This document shows positions 1-11,202 of a stretch of DNA of 64,000 nt, piece by piece. Source of the DNA: Mauremys mutica (taxonomy: Eukaryota > Chordata > Testudines > Geoemydidae); the NCBI RefSeq assembly GCF_020497125.1, contig NC_059079.1:11799553-11863552 (forward strand), in the 5' to 3' direction. The stretch's first letter is position 1; every line of letters starts with the position of its first letter. The position numbers were made by a program, and so were the translations under genes. The notes under the pieces are model-generated. The model was not told where the DNA came from. It did no database searches and worked only from the letters and a program-made list of their open reading frames with translations.

Positions 1-619
1 ATTTTTTTAAACACCAATTGGAATCTGTTAGATGTTGAATATGAATCTTAGGAAGGAAACAAGGGAATAATTTTGTTGGAGAAAAATTAAAAAGTTACTT
101 TGGCAGATCTTTAAAGTCAACATCGCTGACATAAATATGCTTCAATACAGTATGTTATGTTAAATATGGTATTTGATAGTTTGTAATAAACAGTTCTGAG
201 ATATTCATGAATTACAAACTTACGGCTGTACTAGTTTTTAGCACAGTCCTTTAAAAGTGTGGTTTTCTTAACACACAATTGTGCATTAGTAAATAAAATT
301 ATTTTGGAAACGATAAAATAAAGTTAGTAGAAATTGTAGAAGTTGTATCATCTAATGAACAGAAAGATTTTATATATTGCTAATGTTTCCAAAAATGTTT
401 ACAATTAAATATAATCTCCGTAGTTGTCTGAGCAATACCCATTTTAAAACAACCAGTCTTTCAGCACTCTCTGGGAGAAGCACAGATCCTAGGACATATT
501 CCCCACACGGCTGATTGATGTCTCAGAGAAAACACTTCTGAACTGAGCACCGAGATATCATGGTAATATTAGCACTTAAATAGTGCTTGAAATCCATAGA
601 TATAAAAGTGCTTCATGCA

Positions 620-705
620 AGTAGGCAGCATTATTATCCTCATCTTACAACTGGGGAAACTCAGGCACACAGCTGGTAAACTTCCCTGAGGTCCTAAGCT
701 TCAGG
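620..705 (-). repeat. MIR-like SINE fragment
   Basis: The plus strand reads as the antisense of the MIR core: a CCTCATCTTACAACTGGGGAAACT-type stretch (broken here by mutations) followed by GGCACACAGCTGGTAA. MIR is an ancient tRNA-derived SINE shared by amniotes. Only part of the element remains and its ends are not defined. The flanking bases 1-620 and 706-1040 hold nothing I recognise. Confidence 0.55.
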
Positions 706-1040
706 AAAACTGTATACCATTCTGCTTCCCTTCTGGAATGTTTCATCCACTTGTTTTAACATGGGGTCCCCAATAAGTATTGTCTTCTGCCTTTGAATGG
801 TAGGAGATCTTCCCTTGGGCGTGCTTGAGAATGGCTGTTCAGCTCTCTTCTCACGTATTTTTCTAGCAGTTCCCTTCAACTAACTGATTCCTCATAGCCA
901 TTTCTCTCTGGCTGCCAAGCTGAGTGCTTCATCTGATATTTCTAGTTGTTCAGGAAGTATCCTGGTTCTCTTTCCTCTGGAGATCACAAACTGCCAGCCA
1001 TTTTCTATTCTCTCCTGTTGTTCCCTGACTGATTCCTCTT

Positions 1041-1668
1041 GTGTGATGCTGTTGCAAAAAACCCAAATATGATTCTGGGATGCATTAACAGGTGTGTTGT
1101 TATCAAGACACATGAAGTCATTCTTCCACTCTACTCTGCGCTAGTTAGGCCTCAACTGGAATATTGTGTCCAGTTCTGGGCACCACATTTCAAGAAAGAT
1201 GTGGAGAAATTGGAGCGGGTCCAGAGAAGAGCAACAAGAACGATTAAAGGTCTAGAGAACATGACCTATGAAGGAAGGCTGAAAGAATTGGGTTTGTTTA
1301 GTTTGGAAAAGAGAAGACTGAGAGGGGACATGATAGCAGTTTTCAGGTATCTAAAAGGGTGTCATAAGGAGGAGGGAGAAAACATGTTAATCTTAGCCTC
1401 TAAGGATAGAGCAAGAAGCAATGGGCTTAAACTGCAGCAAGGGAGGTTTATGTTGGACATTAGGAAAAAGTTCCTAACTGTCAGGGTGGTTAAACACTGG
1501 AATAAACTGCCTAGGGAGGTTGTGGATTCCCCATCTCTGGAGATATTTAAGAGTAGGTTAGATAAATGTCTAACAGGGATGGTCTAGACAGTATTTGGTC
1601 CTGCCATGAGGTCAGGGGACTGGACTCAATGACCTCTCGAGGTCCCTTGCAGACGTAGAATCTATGAA
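1041..1668 (+). mobile_element. CR1 LINE, 5'-truncated, C-terminal reverse-transcriptase ORF and 3' tail
   Basis: An open frame at 1039-1587 encodes the C-terminal part of the CR1 ORF2 protein. Landmarks are LVRPQLEYCVQFWAPHFKKD, LERVQRRATRTIKGLE, LGLFSLEKRRLRGDMIAVFR and LPREVVDSPSLEIFKSRLD. It is followed by the typical CR1 3' tail GACTGGACTCAATGACCTCTCGAGGTCCCTT and an ATTCTATGAATT-type end near 1665. CR1 is the dominant LINE of turtles and birds and is normally truncated at the 5' end by incomplete reverse transcription. The catalytic FADD part is missing, so the copy is dead, but the retained 182-codon frame suggests modest age. Confidence 0.93.
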
Positions 1669-3382
1669 TTGGTGATGGGGATGCCTAAAATTGGTTGTCT
1701 GAGATATCTTTAGTCTCTCTGCCACACAGTAGTGCTTTATTTGCATATATGTGAACAGTTAAGGTGGCATTCAAGAGCATGTAGCATAGTTCCTGGGTTT
1801 TGTAAGGACCAATAACATTTGTTGCTGTGCACTGAACTGGCTTCCTCTCGCAGCTTGTCACCTCAGCTCCTAGCCCCCTGATGCTACCAAAGGTTAACTG
1901 TTCTTCAGGCCTCACACCTTTTCTTCTAACATGGCCGACAACTTACATCTTACACAAAAAGTCTCTTTGTTCAGGTTCAAGTGGTAACATGGCACAATCA
2001 TTGCAGATCACAATAACTGTTCCCCTCATTACTGAGGGTGAATTATGCACCTAGAAAGAAAGCACCCTCATTCCCGCCCAATGTTCTCTGTTAGCAGCTC
2101 CTGTTAGTTGCAAAGTATAACGTCTGAGCAGCAGACTTTTATATCTTGTCTAACTGGTTAGTGCTATCCCATAGGTTGGCACTAAAACCTCAGTTATTGC
2201 CTACATGGGGCAATCAAAGGCTTTTGCATGACATCAGTTTGAACCATCACAAAAAGTCCAAAGCAGGAGTTATGCAGACAGAGCACCTGTTGATCCATTT
2301 TCTGAGCCACTGTGACTGAATCTTTCCAGTGAGGCCTCTAATATTTTAACTTCCATGATGACAGATGCTGTTCTGACCATTCATTTAAAACATTTAAAGA
2401 CCTGACAATGTTTGTAGCCCATAGTTCCATGAGACTATTGCAAGATTTAAATGTGATCCCATTAGAGAAGGCTTAAGTAAGGAAGGAGTGTAATGATTAC
2501 TTTCTTTAGCATCTTTTTGGATGTCTTCATGTCTGTAAAACATTAATCACTTATATTTGTCATTGTCCTTGTTCTCACTGGTCAAATTTTCTGATCTTTT
2601 CCTTTTCTCTTGACTGATCATATTTAATTGGTTAGGTTTTTTCTTGAGAACAAATGTTTGACATTTATGACTGTCACTAGAACTGTTATAAACATCAAAC
2701 GTACTCTGCATCTGGGAAAGGTTATGACAAAACCAAGTTTTTTGATAATCAACAAGTCAGTCAAGTCTTTGATACTGGATTGCTGGGTTTAGAATTCATC
2801 TTTGTTGTCTTAGATAACAAACCAAAGCATGCATAACTAATAGGTTTGTACCGAGTACACCTGTAGGATTGTTGCAAATATTGATAGAAAGAGGGCAACT
2901 CAGATAACTTGCTTATGAAGAACTTTTATTATTCCAGAGCCAGAGCTCCCCCTTGTGGAAAAAGTGAAGCTTAAAAAATTCTTCTAGTATCAATTGAAAA
3001 CTGTGGTGTGGGGTCAGGTGTTTAAATTAGGAAGGTGAATCTCATTCACACAAATCACTGAAAATAAAAGACAACATTTGTGGATACATTATTGCAAAAA
3101 TTAAATAGTCAGTGCAGTATTGATGTATACACTGAGCTCACAGTACATGCTTGATATGTGATGATATTTTATAAGAATAAAAGTTTATGGCTGCAAGCAC
3201 TTTTCTCTCTCTTACAGCTGTCTAGATCAAAGGATAGAACCACCTTAGCTAATGAGGATGAAAGGCAGAAAATAAATCTGTAAGTGACCAATATTGTTGA
3301 CATTTTAGGGTCTGTTATATTGACAATCAGCAATGATAAATCTACAAGTTTCCTGCTATCCTTTATCAGAGCTTAATAACTT
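1669..3382. other. Unassigned intergenic sequence
   Basis: AT-rich DNA downstream of GLIS1. I see no coding exon, RNA gene, tandem array or terminal repeats that I can support. Confidence 0.5.
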
Positions 3383-3628
3383 AGGATATGTCTACATAGC
3401 ACTTTTTTTGGTATAGCTTATGTTGCTCAGAGGGTGTGGAAAACACACACAAGCGCTGGTGTGGACAACACTGACATACCTACCCACCATTTGTTCGAGA
3501 TGTTTTAATTATGTCAAGGAGAGCGCTCTCTCCCATCGGCATAGAGCAGCTACACGGGAGATCTTACAGCGACTCAGCTGTACTGGTAAAGCTACGCTGC
3601 TGTAAGCTCTCTAGTGTAGACATGGCCT
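3383..3628. mobile_element. Harbinger-like or related MITE
   Basis: A sequence of about 246 bp whose ends are imperfect inverted repeats, GGATATGTCTACA on the left and TGTAGACATGGCC on the right. The left flank is TTA and the right flank TGA, compatible with a decayed 3-bp TWA duplication. The middle resembles the MITE remnant at 7245-7440 (shared phrases such as CCATYGGCATAG and GGTAGCTA). Confidence 0.5.
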
Positions 3629-3780
3629 GAGTTCTGTAGCATGTTAAAGAGACAAGGTGGGTGAGGTTATATCTTTTATTGGACCAACTTCTGTTAGTGA
3701 CAGACAAGTTTTTGAGCCACCCAGAGCTCTTCTTCAGGTCTTGGAAAGAACCCCAAGCGTCACAGCAAAATGCAAGGTGG

Positions 3781-6559
3781 CACAGGCGCCGACTGCTTCT
3801 CTCTCTAGAGGGTGCTCACCTCCCCCCCCCGTTCTGTCCCAGGTCCACTCCCACTCCACCCCTTCCTCCAAGCTCTCACCCCTGCTCTGCCTCTTCCTGT
3901 CCCCACTCTGCCCCAAGCCCTGCCCCCACTCCATCCCTTCCCCCAAACCTCCACCCCACCTCTTCTTGCCCCCACTCTGCCCCAAGCCCTGCCCCCACTC
4001 CATCCCTTCCCCCAAGCCCCCACCTCACCTCTTCCTGCCCCCACTCTGCCCCAAGCCCTGCCCCCACTCCATCCCTTCCCCCAAACCCCCACCTCACCTC
4101 TTCCTGCCCCCACTCTGCCCCAAGCCCTGCCCCCACTCCATCCCTTCCCCCAAACCCCCACCCCACCTCTTCCTGCCCCCACTCTGCCCCAAGCCCTGCC
4201 CCCACTCCATCCCTTCCCCCAAACCCCCACCCCACCTCTTCCTGCCCCCACTCTGCCCCAAGCCCTGCCCCCACTCCACCCCTTCCCCAAACCCCCACCT
4301 CACCTCTTCCTGCCCCCACTCTGCCCCAAGCCCCGCCCCCACTCCACCCCTTCCCCCAAACCCCCACCTCACCTCTTCCTGCCCCCACTCTGCCCCAAGC
4401 CCTGCCCCCACTCCATCCCTTCCCCCAAACCCCCACCTCACCTCTTCCTGCCCCCACTCTGCCCCAAGCCCCGCCCCCACTCCATCCCTTCCCCCAATCC
4501 CCCACCCCACCTCTTCCTGCCCCCACTCTGCCCCAAGCCCTGCCCCCACTCCATCCCTTCCCCCAACCCCCCACCTCATCTCTTCCTGCCCCCACTCTGC
4601 CCCAAGCCCTGCCCCCACTCCATCCCTTCCCCCAAACCCCCACCCCACCTCTTCCTGCCCCCACTCTGCCCCAAGCCCTGCCCCCACTCCATCCCTTCCC
4701 CCAAACCCCCACCTCATCTCTTCCTGCCCCCACTCTGCCCCAAGCCCTGCCCCCACTCCATCCCTTCCCCCAAACCCCCACCCCACCTCTTCCTGCCCCC
4801 ACTCTGCCCCAAGCCCTGCCCCACTCCATCCCTTCCCCCAAGCCCCCACCCCACCTCTTCCTGCCACCCCTCTGCACCAAGCGCGGCCCCCACTCCTACG
4901 CGTCCCCCAACGACCCACCCCACCTCTTCCTGCCCCCACTCTGCCCCAAGCCCTGCCCCCACTCCATCCCTTCCCCAAACCCCCACCCCACCTCTTCCTG
5001 CCCCACTCTGCCCCAAGCCCTGCCCCCACTCCCTCCCCGCCCCCCAGCCCCCACCTCTCCTCTTCCTGCCCCCACTCTGCCCCAAGCCCTGCCCCCACTC
5101 CACCCCGTCCCCCAAACCCCACCCCACCTCTTCCTGCCCCGCTCTGCCCCAAGCCCTGCCCCCACTCCACCCCTTCCCCCAAACCCCCACCCCACCTCTT
5201 ACTGCCCCACTCTGCCCCTATCCCTGCGCGCACTGCATACATTCCCCCTATCCACCTCCCCACCTCTTCCTGCCCCCACTCTGCCCCAAGCCCTGCCCCC
5301 ACTCCATCCCTTCCCCCAAACCCCCACCCCACCTCTTCCTGCCCCCACTCTGCCCCAAGCTCTGCCCCCACTCCATCCCTTCCCCCAAACCCCCACCTCA
5401 CCTCTTCCTGCCCCCACTCTGCCCCAAGCCCTGCCCCCACTCCATCCCTTCCCCCAAGCCCCCACCCCACCTCTTCCTGCCCCCACTCTGCCCCAAGCCC
5501 TGCCCCCACTCCACCCCTTCCCCCAAACCCCCACCCCACCTCTTCCTGCCCCCACTCTGCCCCAAGCCCTGCCCCCACTCCATCCCTTCCCCCAAACCCC
5601 CACCTCACCTCTTCCTGCCCCTACTCTGCCCCAAGCCCCGCCCCCACTCCATCCCTTCCCCCAAACCCCCACCCCACCTCTTCCTGCCCCCACTCTGCCC
5701 CAAGCTCTGCCCCCACTCCATCCCTTCCCCCAAACCCCCACCTCACCTCTTCCTGCCCCGCTCGGCCCCAACCCCAGCCCCCACTCCATCCCTTCCCCCA
5801 AACCCCCACCCACCTCTTCCTGCCCCCACTCTGCCTCAAGCCCTGCCCCCACTCCACCCCTTCCCCCAAACCCCCACCCCCCCTCTTCCTGCCCCTCTCT
5901 GCCCCAAGCCCTGCCCCCACTCCACCCCTTCCCCCAACCCCCCACCCCACCTCTTCCTGCCCCCACTCTGCCTCAAGCCCTGCCCCCACTCCATCCCTTC
6001 CCCCCAACTCCCCACCCCCCTCTTCCTGCCCCACTCTGCCCCAAGCCCTGCCCCCACTCCATCCCTTCCCCCCAACCCCCACCCCACCTCTTCCTGCCCC
6101 CACTCTGCCCCAAGCCCTGCCCCCACTCCATCCCTTCCCCCAACCCCCCACCCCACCTCTTCCTGCCCCCACTCTGCCCCAAGCCCTGCCCCCACTCCAT
6201 CCCTTCCCCCCAACCCCCACCCCACCTCTTCCTGCCCCCACTCTGCCCCAAGCCCTGCCCCCACTCCACCCCTTCCCCCAAACCTCCACCCCTTCCTGCC
6301 CCTGCTTTGCCCCCTCCCTGCCTCTTCCCACCCCCTCTCCCGAATGCGCCCCATCCTTGCTCTTCCCCCTCCCTCCCAGCACCTTCTGCACACTGCTGAA
6401 CAGCTGTTCTGCGGTATGCAGGGGGCGCTGGGAGGGAGGGGGAGGAGTTGATCAGCAGGGCTGCAGACTGGTGGGAGGCACTGGGGGGAGGGAGGGAGGG
6501 AGCTTGGCTGCTGGTGGGTGCTAGGCAGGCCTGGAGCACCCACGGAGTCGGCGCCTGTG
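3781..6559. mobile_element. Non-autonomous hAT transposon with expanded minisatellite core
   Basis: The ends are perfect 14-bp terminal inverted repeats, CACAGGCGCCGACT and its complement. They are flanked by an exact 8-bp target duplication CAAGGTGG (3773-3780 and 6560-6567), the hallmark of hAT transposition. No transposase is present. Nearly all of the 2779-bp interior is a 69-bp tandem array. Only about 85 bp at the left and 270 bp at the right are unique, and the right part has its own G-rich run (6420-6500). Confidence 0.9.
3870..6290. repeat. 69-bp minisatellite, about 35 copies, C-rich on the plus strand
   Basis: The spacing of the CAAGCCCTGC phrase is exactly 69 bp over consecutive units (for example 4121, 4190, 4259). 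Units near 4800-5260 and 5750-6060 contain small indels. The minus strand carries runs such as GGTGGGG, GGGGG, GGGGG and GGG within each unit, a good G-quadruplex pattern. Because 69 is divisible by three and the unit lacks stops, very long frames stay open in several frames on both strands; none is a gene. Confidence 0.95.
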
Positions 6560-7027
6560 CAAGGTGGAGTAGATTGGTTAGCATAAATAGTTAGCAGATA
6601 TTGTAAGGGACTTTTCAAGGTAGAGTGACCCATTAACACCTCTGCAGTCGTAGGACAAAAAGAGGGTGTTAGTGGGTTACAGATTGTTGTAATAAACCAT
6701 AAATCCAGGGTCTCTGTTCAGTCCATGATTTTTGCTCTCTAGCAGAGTAATGGGTCGTCTTTGGAAGTGTTGTGCAGGTTTCCTTTGAGGAAGAGGACTG
6801 ATAGGTCAGATATGAAGTAATTGCTTTGTGAAAAGTGTTCGCCACAGGTGATAGGGTGGAGCATGTTGTAAGTTTAGATGTTGCAAAGTTATTTCTACTT
6901 GAAGAGTTGTCTTCTAATGAACTGAGCTATTGGGAGCATAATAACATACATACATAAAATACGCATGTGTGTGAAGACGTTGTGGGTGACGTCACATGTA
7001 TCTAACCTTGGGAACACTTAGTGCAAG

Positions 7028-7244
7028 CACGGCCGGCTCCAGGGGTTTTGCTGCCCCAAGCAGCCAAAAAAAGAACAAAAAACCGCGATCGCAATCTGCG
7101 GCATTTCAGCGCGAGGTCCTTCACTCCGACCGGGAGTGACGGACCCTCTGCCGAATTGCCACCGAATAGCTGGACCTGCCGCCTCTCTCTGGAGTGGCCG
7201 CCCCAAGCACCTGCTTGCTAAGCTGGTGCCTGGAGCCGGCCCTG
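7028..7244. mobile_element. 217-bp hAT MITE
   Basis: Ends are inverted repeats (CACGGCCGGCTCCAGG on the left; CCTGGAGCCGGCCCTG on the right, one mismatch). Flanks are an exact 8-bp duplication AGTGCAAG at 7020-7027 and 7245-7252. The same CAGGG-CGGCTCCAG terminus appears in the 37581-38087 element, so the two belong to one family. It lies inside an older MITE remnant (7245-7440). Confidence 0.88.
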
Positions 7245-7440
7245 AGTGCAAGTCTACACTTAAAATGCTGCATCGGTGCAGCTGCGCCGATGTAGCACTT
7301 TAATGAGGATGCGCTAAGCCAATGAGAGAGAGCTCTGCCATTGGCATAGTTAATCCATCTCGCCGAGAGGCGGTAGCTATGTTGGTGGGAGAAACTCTCC
7401 TGCCGACATAGCAGTGTCATTTAGTAAAATCTGGTGCACT
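7245..7440. repeat. MITE remnant interrupted by the hAT at 7028
   Basis: Begins GTCTACACTTAAAATGCTGC and shows the same middle phrases as the element at 3383-3628. The left few bases lie on the other side of the hAT insertion. The right boundary is not clear. Confidence 0.45.
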
Positions 7441-8524
7441 TCTGAAGCACCCTTTCCACTTTAAAGGATTTTTGTGCCCCAGGGATAAATTCTGTCAGGC
7501 AGGTATGATTTAGCAATAGGCTAAAAGGGGTTGAGTATCACAGGCACAGCGACCTCAACACATTTTCCTGGAGTTTGGCGGCAAACTCTAGCTCTGCGCA
7601 GGGGATGGTCCAGCTACCAACAAAGAATTGCCCCTTAGAAAGATAAAAGCAGATATTTGAGTAGCCTCATACATGGATTGTTTTGTCCTGCAGCTTCTAA
7701 TAATTTTGAATTGTATCCTTTGCTCAGTATACCCTGTATTTCACTATGAAGATATATACATGGCACATGGAATCAGCTGCATTAAATATTCCTTTTTCCT
7801 ACATATATATATAAATGCAAGATTTCACTTAATTAGGTATATATTTTCAATGCAGAAATGACAATTCCTTTGAATTGTCAATTGACAATTCCTGGACAGT
7901 TGATTAGAAAATGCTACATAAATGTTATTTGCCAACTGTATGATAACATCTAACTTTTTGCCATTCCAGTGTCTGAGCGAAAATAACTTTTGGCATCTTA
8001 TTTTAGAGATTAAAATGTAACCACAGATTATAATCTAACGCTACAGAGGGCGTCTTTAAAGCTTCCCACCTAGCGTTGGGGTGTGTTAGATCTATTGTCT
8101 GGAATTATATCACATATATTACAGGGTGGCATTCTCTCTGTTTCCTTTGCTGCAAAAAAAAAAAAAATCTATCTGGAAAACGGTTCCAAAAGAGACCTCA
8201 AGTTCATTAGTTTCATGGAAGAAGCAGAGGGCCCAGTTGAATATATGAAGCTACTAGATTTCCAAAAGACCATAAAGCTGGGCATTAACACCAGACAGCT
8301 AGTGAGTCCCATCTAATTCTCACTATACAGATTTAAAACCTCCCTTAAAACCCATGTTGGAAATGGCAAGAAGAAAAAGTCTCTTTAATTTAAGTAATTT
8401 AGATTGTAAATTTCCTGGGGCAGGGCCTGTCTTTTTCATTAAAAGGGCACAAAGGATCCCTGATGGGTATCTCTAGAAGCTACTGCAATACAAATAATTC
8501 ATATGATTTGGGAATGCCCTAAAG
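7441..8524. other. Unassigned intergenic sequence
   Basis: AT-rich DNA with a short A-run at about 8153-8167. No gene or repeat boundary is recognised. Confidence 0.5.
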
Positions 8525-8939
8525 CAGGGGTCTCAAACTCAAATGACCCCGAGGGCCGCATGAGGACTAGTGCATTGGCCCGAGGGCCGCATCACTGACA
8601 CGCCCCCTTGCTGCCCCTGGCCCCACCCCCAATCCACCCCTTCCATGAGGCCCCGCCCCTGCCCTGTCTCTTCTCCACCTCCTCCCCTAAGCGCGCGCAG
8701 TTTTAATAAATATATACACTCAGTAATGCACCTCACTCAAAGGACAAAACACGCACTTAGATTTACTGCCTAAGGCTCTGGGAGGGAGTTTGGGTGGGGG
8801 AGGGGGTCTGGATGCAGGCTCTGTGCTCGATGCAGGCTCCAGGCTGCGGCAGGGGGTGGGGGTGCAGGCTTTGGGACGGAGTTTGGGGATAGGAGGGAGT
8901 GCAGGGGTGAGGGCTGTGGGGCTGAGGGCGAGGGGTACA

Positions 8940-9530
8940 TGATGCAGGAGGGGGCTCAGGGCTAGGGAAGAGGGTTGGGCTGTGGGGTGAGGGCTGTGGA
9001 TGAAGGGTTCATGATGCGAGGGGGCTCAGGGCTAGGGAAGAGGGTTGGGCTGTGGGGTGAGGGCTGTGGATTAGGGGTTCATGATGCGAGGGGGCTCAGG
9101 GCTAGGGAAGAGGGTTGGGCTGTGGGGTGAGGGCTGTGGATGAGGGGTTCATGATGCGAGGAGGCTCAGGGCTAGGGAAGAGGGTTGGGCTGTGGGGTGA
9201 GGGCTGTGGATGAGGGGTTCATGATGCGAGGGGGCTCAGGGCTAGGGAAGAGGTTTGGAGTGTGGGGTGAGGGCTGTGGATGAGGGGTTCATGATGTGGG
9301 GGCGCTCAGGGCTGGGGCAGAGGATTAGGGTGCGGGGGGATGAGGGGTTCATGATGTGGGGGCGCTCAGGGCTGGGGCAGAGGATTAGGGTGCGGGGGGA
9401 TGAGGGCTCTGGCTGGGGCTGAGGATTAGGGTGCAGGGGGATGAGGGGTTCATGATGTGGGGGTGCTCAGGGCTGGGGCTGAGGATTAGGGTGCGGGGGG
9501 AATGAGGGCTCTGGCTGGGGCTGAGGGTTT
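8940..9530. repeat. 70-bp G-rich minisatellite inside the hAT element
   Basis: The phrase AGGGTTGGGCTGTGGGGTGA recurs at 8971, 9041, 9111 and 9181, exactly 70 bp apart. From about 9290 shorter variant units follow, containing GGATTAGGGTGC and GATGAGGG. The plus strand is G-rich. Confidence 0.9.
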
Positions 9531-9733
9531 GGGGTTGGAGAGGCTCAGGGTAAGGGAAGCCTGCCTTGCCAGTACTGGCGGAGGGCAGGCACTAGGACCC
9601 TGCACCCTAATCCTCAGCCCCAGCCAGAGCCCTCATCCCCCCACACCCTAAACCGCAGCCCCAGCCCTGAGCGCCCCCACATCATGAACCCCTCATCCCC
9701 CCGCACCCTAATCCTCTGCCCCAGCCCTGAGCG
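9300..9733. repeat. Inverted repeat with arms of about 135 bp
   Basis: The sequence at about 9600-9733 is the near-perfect reverse complement of about 9300-9436 (shared GGGCTGGGGCAGAGGATTAG, TTCATGATGTGGGGGCGCTC). The spacer is about 165 bp. One copy of the tandem array has therefore been inverted inside the transposon. Confidence 0.85.
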
Positions 9734-10151
9734 CTTCCCTTCCCCCCCCCCGCCCGGCCCCGGCGGGTCCCGCTTCCCTCCCCCACCCCCGGCCCCGGCG
9801 GGTCCCGCTTTCCCCCCCCCCCTTACCCGAGCGCGTCTCCGGCGGTCCCGCTCAGAGCCGCGTGGTGAGGGGGCGGGGCTGTGAGCTCCACGCCGAGCGC
9901 AGCGCTCAGCCCAGAGCTCCCAGCCCCGCCCCCTCCCCACGCGGCTCGGATCGGGGCGGGGCTCAGGCGCTCGGACGGAGACTCGGCGCTCTATGCGCCG
10001 AGGCTCCAGGAGAGGGGCGGAGGCGGGAGCCTCCGCTTTTCTCTTGGGGGCCCCTGCGGAGCTCCCCTGGGGAGCTCCGCGGGCCGCAGGGAAGAGCTCC
10101 GCGGGCCGCATGCGGCCCGCGGGCCGCATGTTTGAGACCCCTGCCCTAAAG

Positions 10152-11134
10152 TATGCCCATCTGGGATGATATCACTGGATTTAACTGGATAGTTCACCTA
10201 CATTTGAGGCAGTCATTTGACAATGGAAAACTTAACTTAACGTGCCTTCAGTGCAAGGACCAGTGATTGCCAAAAATGAATCCCAACTCTTTGGAAAAGA
10301 CATTTCTCACTATAAATCACTGGCGCAATTTAGTATTTAAATACATCACCTTCAAAAATTCCTTATACCCTTGGACATATAAGTAACCACATTCAACAAC
10401 TTTTAACAGAAAATACAAAGCAGTAAAATTCATACCCTAGGCCAGACTTCCCAGTGCAGTGAATCTGCTTGAACCAGAACTGCTGGTGCAATCTAGGTCC
10501 AACACCATGTTAAGTGGTCGGGGAAGATCATTCCAGTGCTGCCACGACCCTCTGTCTCTATGCCACCAGTGTATCCCGCTGCCATTGATGCAAAATAGAG
10601 AAGAGGGGTGTGGCTGGAGGAAGAGGGGAGTGATTGAAACACCCTGCATCTTGGGGCTGTTTGCACCTGCCGTAACTAGCCAGGCACAGAGCAGCAAGGT
10701 CAGAGTGGTGCAAACAAAAGTTTTGAAGCACGTTTGTGCCCACACCCTGACCTGCACCCTGTGCAGATCAGTGATGCTGCAGCTTCTGGTCTGCTATTTT
10801 TATCTTGAAAATAATCCTCAAAAATAAAAACATATTTTCAAGAGACTCAAAGAATTAGCAATGTCTTAAGGAGTAGCCCTGGTTCCTTTACATCTTAAAG
10901 AAACCTTTCCCCACATCCATCTTTTTTTTTCTTCATTGTATCTTTTATGTCAAACCACATACCCTGTGCGGTATGACCAATCAGTGGGGGAAAGGGAGTG
11001 AAGCGTTTTGAAAAAGTGCTAATTACATTAGCGTTTTGCCAACTCTCAGGATTTTATCAGGAGGAACCTTATTTTGGCCACTGCTTCAGGCAGTCTTATA
11101 ATGTCATTGACAAGCTCTAGCCTTTATATGATTT
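10152..11134. other. Unassigned intergenic sequence
   Basis: No coding exon, repeat termini or tandem structure recognised. Confidence 0.5.
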
Positions 11135-11202
11135 GGGGAGAGACACGAGGGGGACTGGACTAGATGACGTCTCAAGGTCCCTTCCAGTTTTATGATTCTA
11201 AG
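11135..11202 (+). mobile_element. CR1-type 3' tail
   Basis: GGACTGGACTAGATGACGTC followed by CAAGGTCCCTTCCAGTTTTA and TGATTCTAA is the conserved 3' end of CR1, also carried by CR1-tailed SINEs. Only the tail is recognisable. Confidence 0.75.

Larger units (their letters stand above)
3640..6905 (-). repeat. Interspersed retroelement-like repeat, split by a hAT insertion
   Basis: Segments 3640-3780 and 6568-about 6905 are two halves of one repeat familiar from turtle and bird genomes (phrases such as ATCTTTTATTGGACCAACTT and TCTGTTCAGTCCATGATTTT). The 2779-bp hAT element at 3781-6559 is inserted between them. Near 3737-3710 the minus strand has CTGAAGA, a GAGC/GCTC stem and AAAA where hammerhead-like relatives have GAAA. 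Family assignment is open; a Penelope-like origin is possible. Confidence 0.5.
8525..10143. mobile_element. Non-autonomous hAT transposon (1619 bp) with 70-bp array and long hairpin
   Basis: Termini CAGGGGTCTCAAAC and GTTTGAGACCCCTG are perfect inverted repeats. They are flanked by an exact 8-bp duplication CCCTAAAG (8517-8524 and 10144-10151). No transposase is encoded. The interior consists of a 70-bp G-rich tandem array, a long inverted repeat, and a GC- and CpG-rich right part (about 9740-10120) ending in a cluster of GCGGGCCGCATG palindromes. Confidence 0.92.

Noticed and set aside
3657..6639. Very long open frames (up to 955 codons) on both strands
   Set aside because: They are produced by a 69-bp stop-free tandem unit, which keeps several frames open at once. 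The translations are low-complexity repeats, and the array lies within a hAT transposon.
8971..9250. Regularly spaced repeats as a possible CRISPR array
   Set aside because: Units are contiguous 70-bp tandem repeats without unique spacers, in a vertebrate transposon.
9614..10197. GC- and CpG-rich block with open frames, resembling a CpG-island promoter
   Set aside because: It is the right half of the 8525-10143 hAT element, defined by terminal repeats and a target duplication. No exon follows it.
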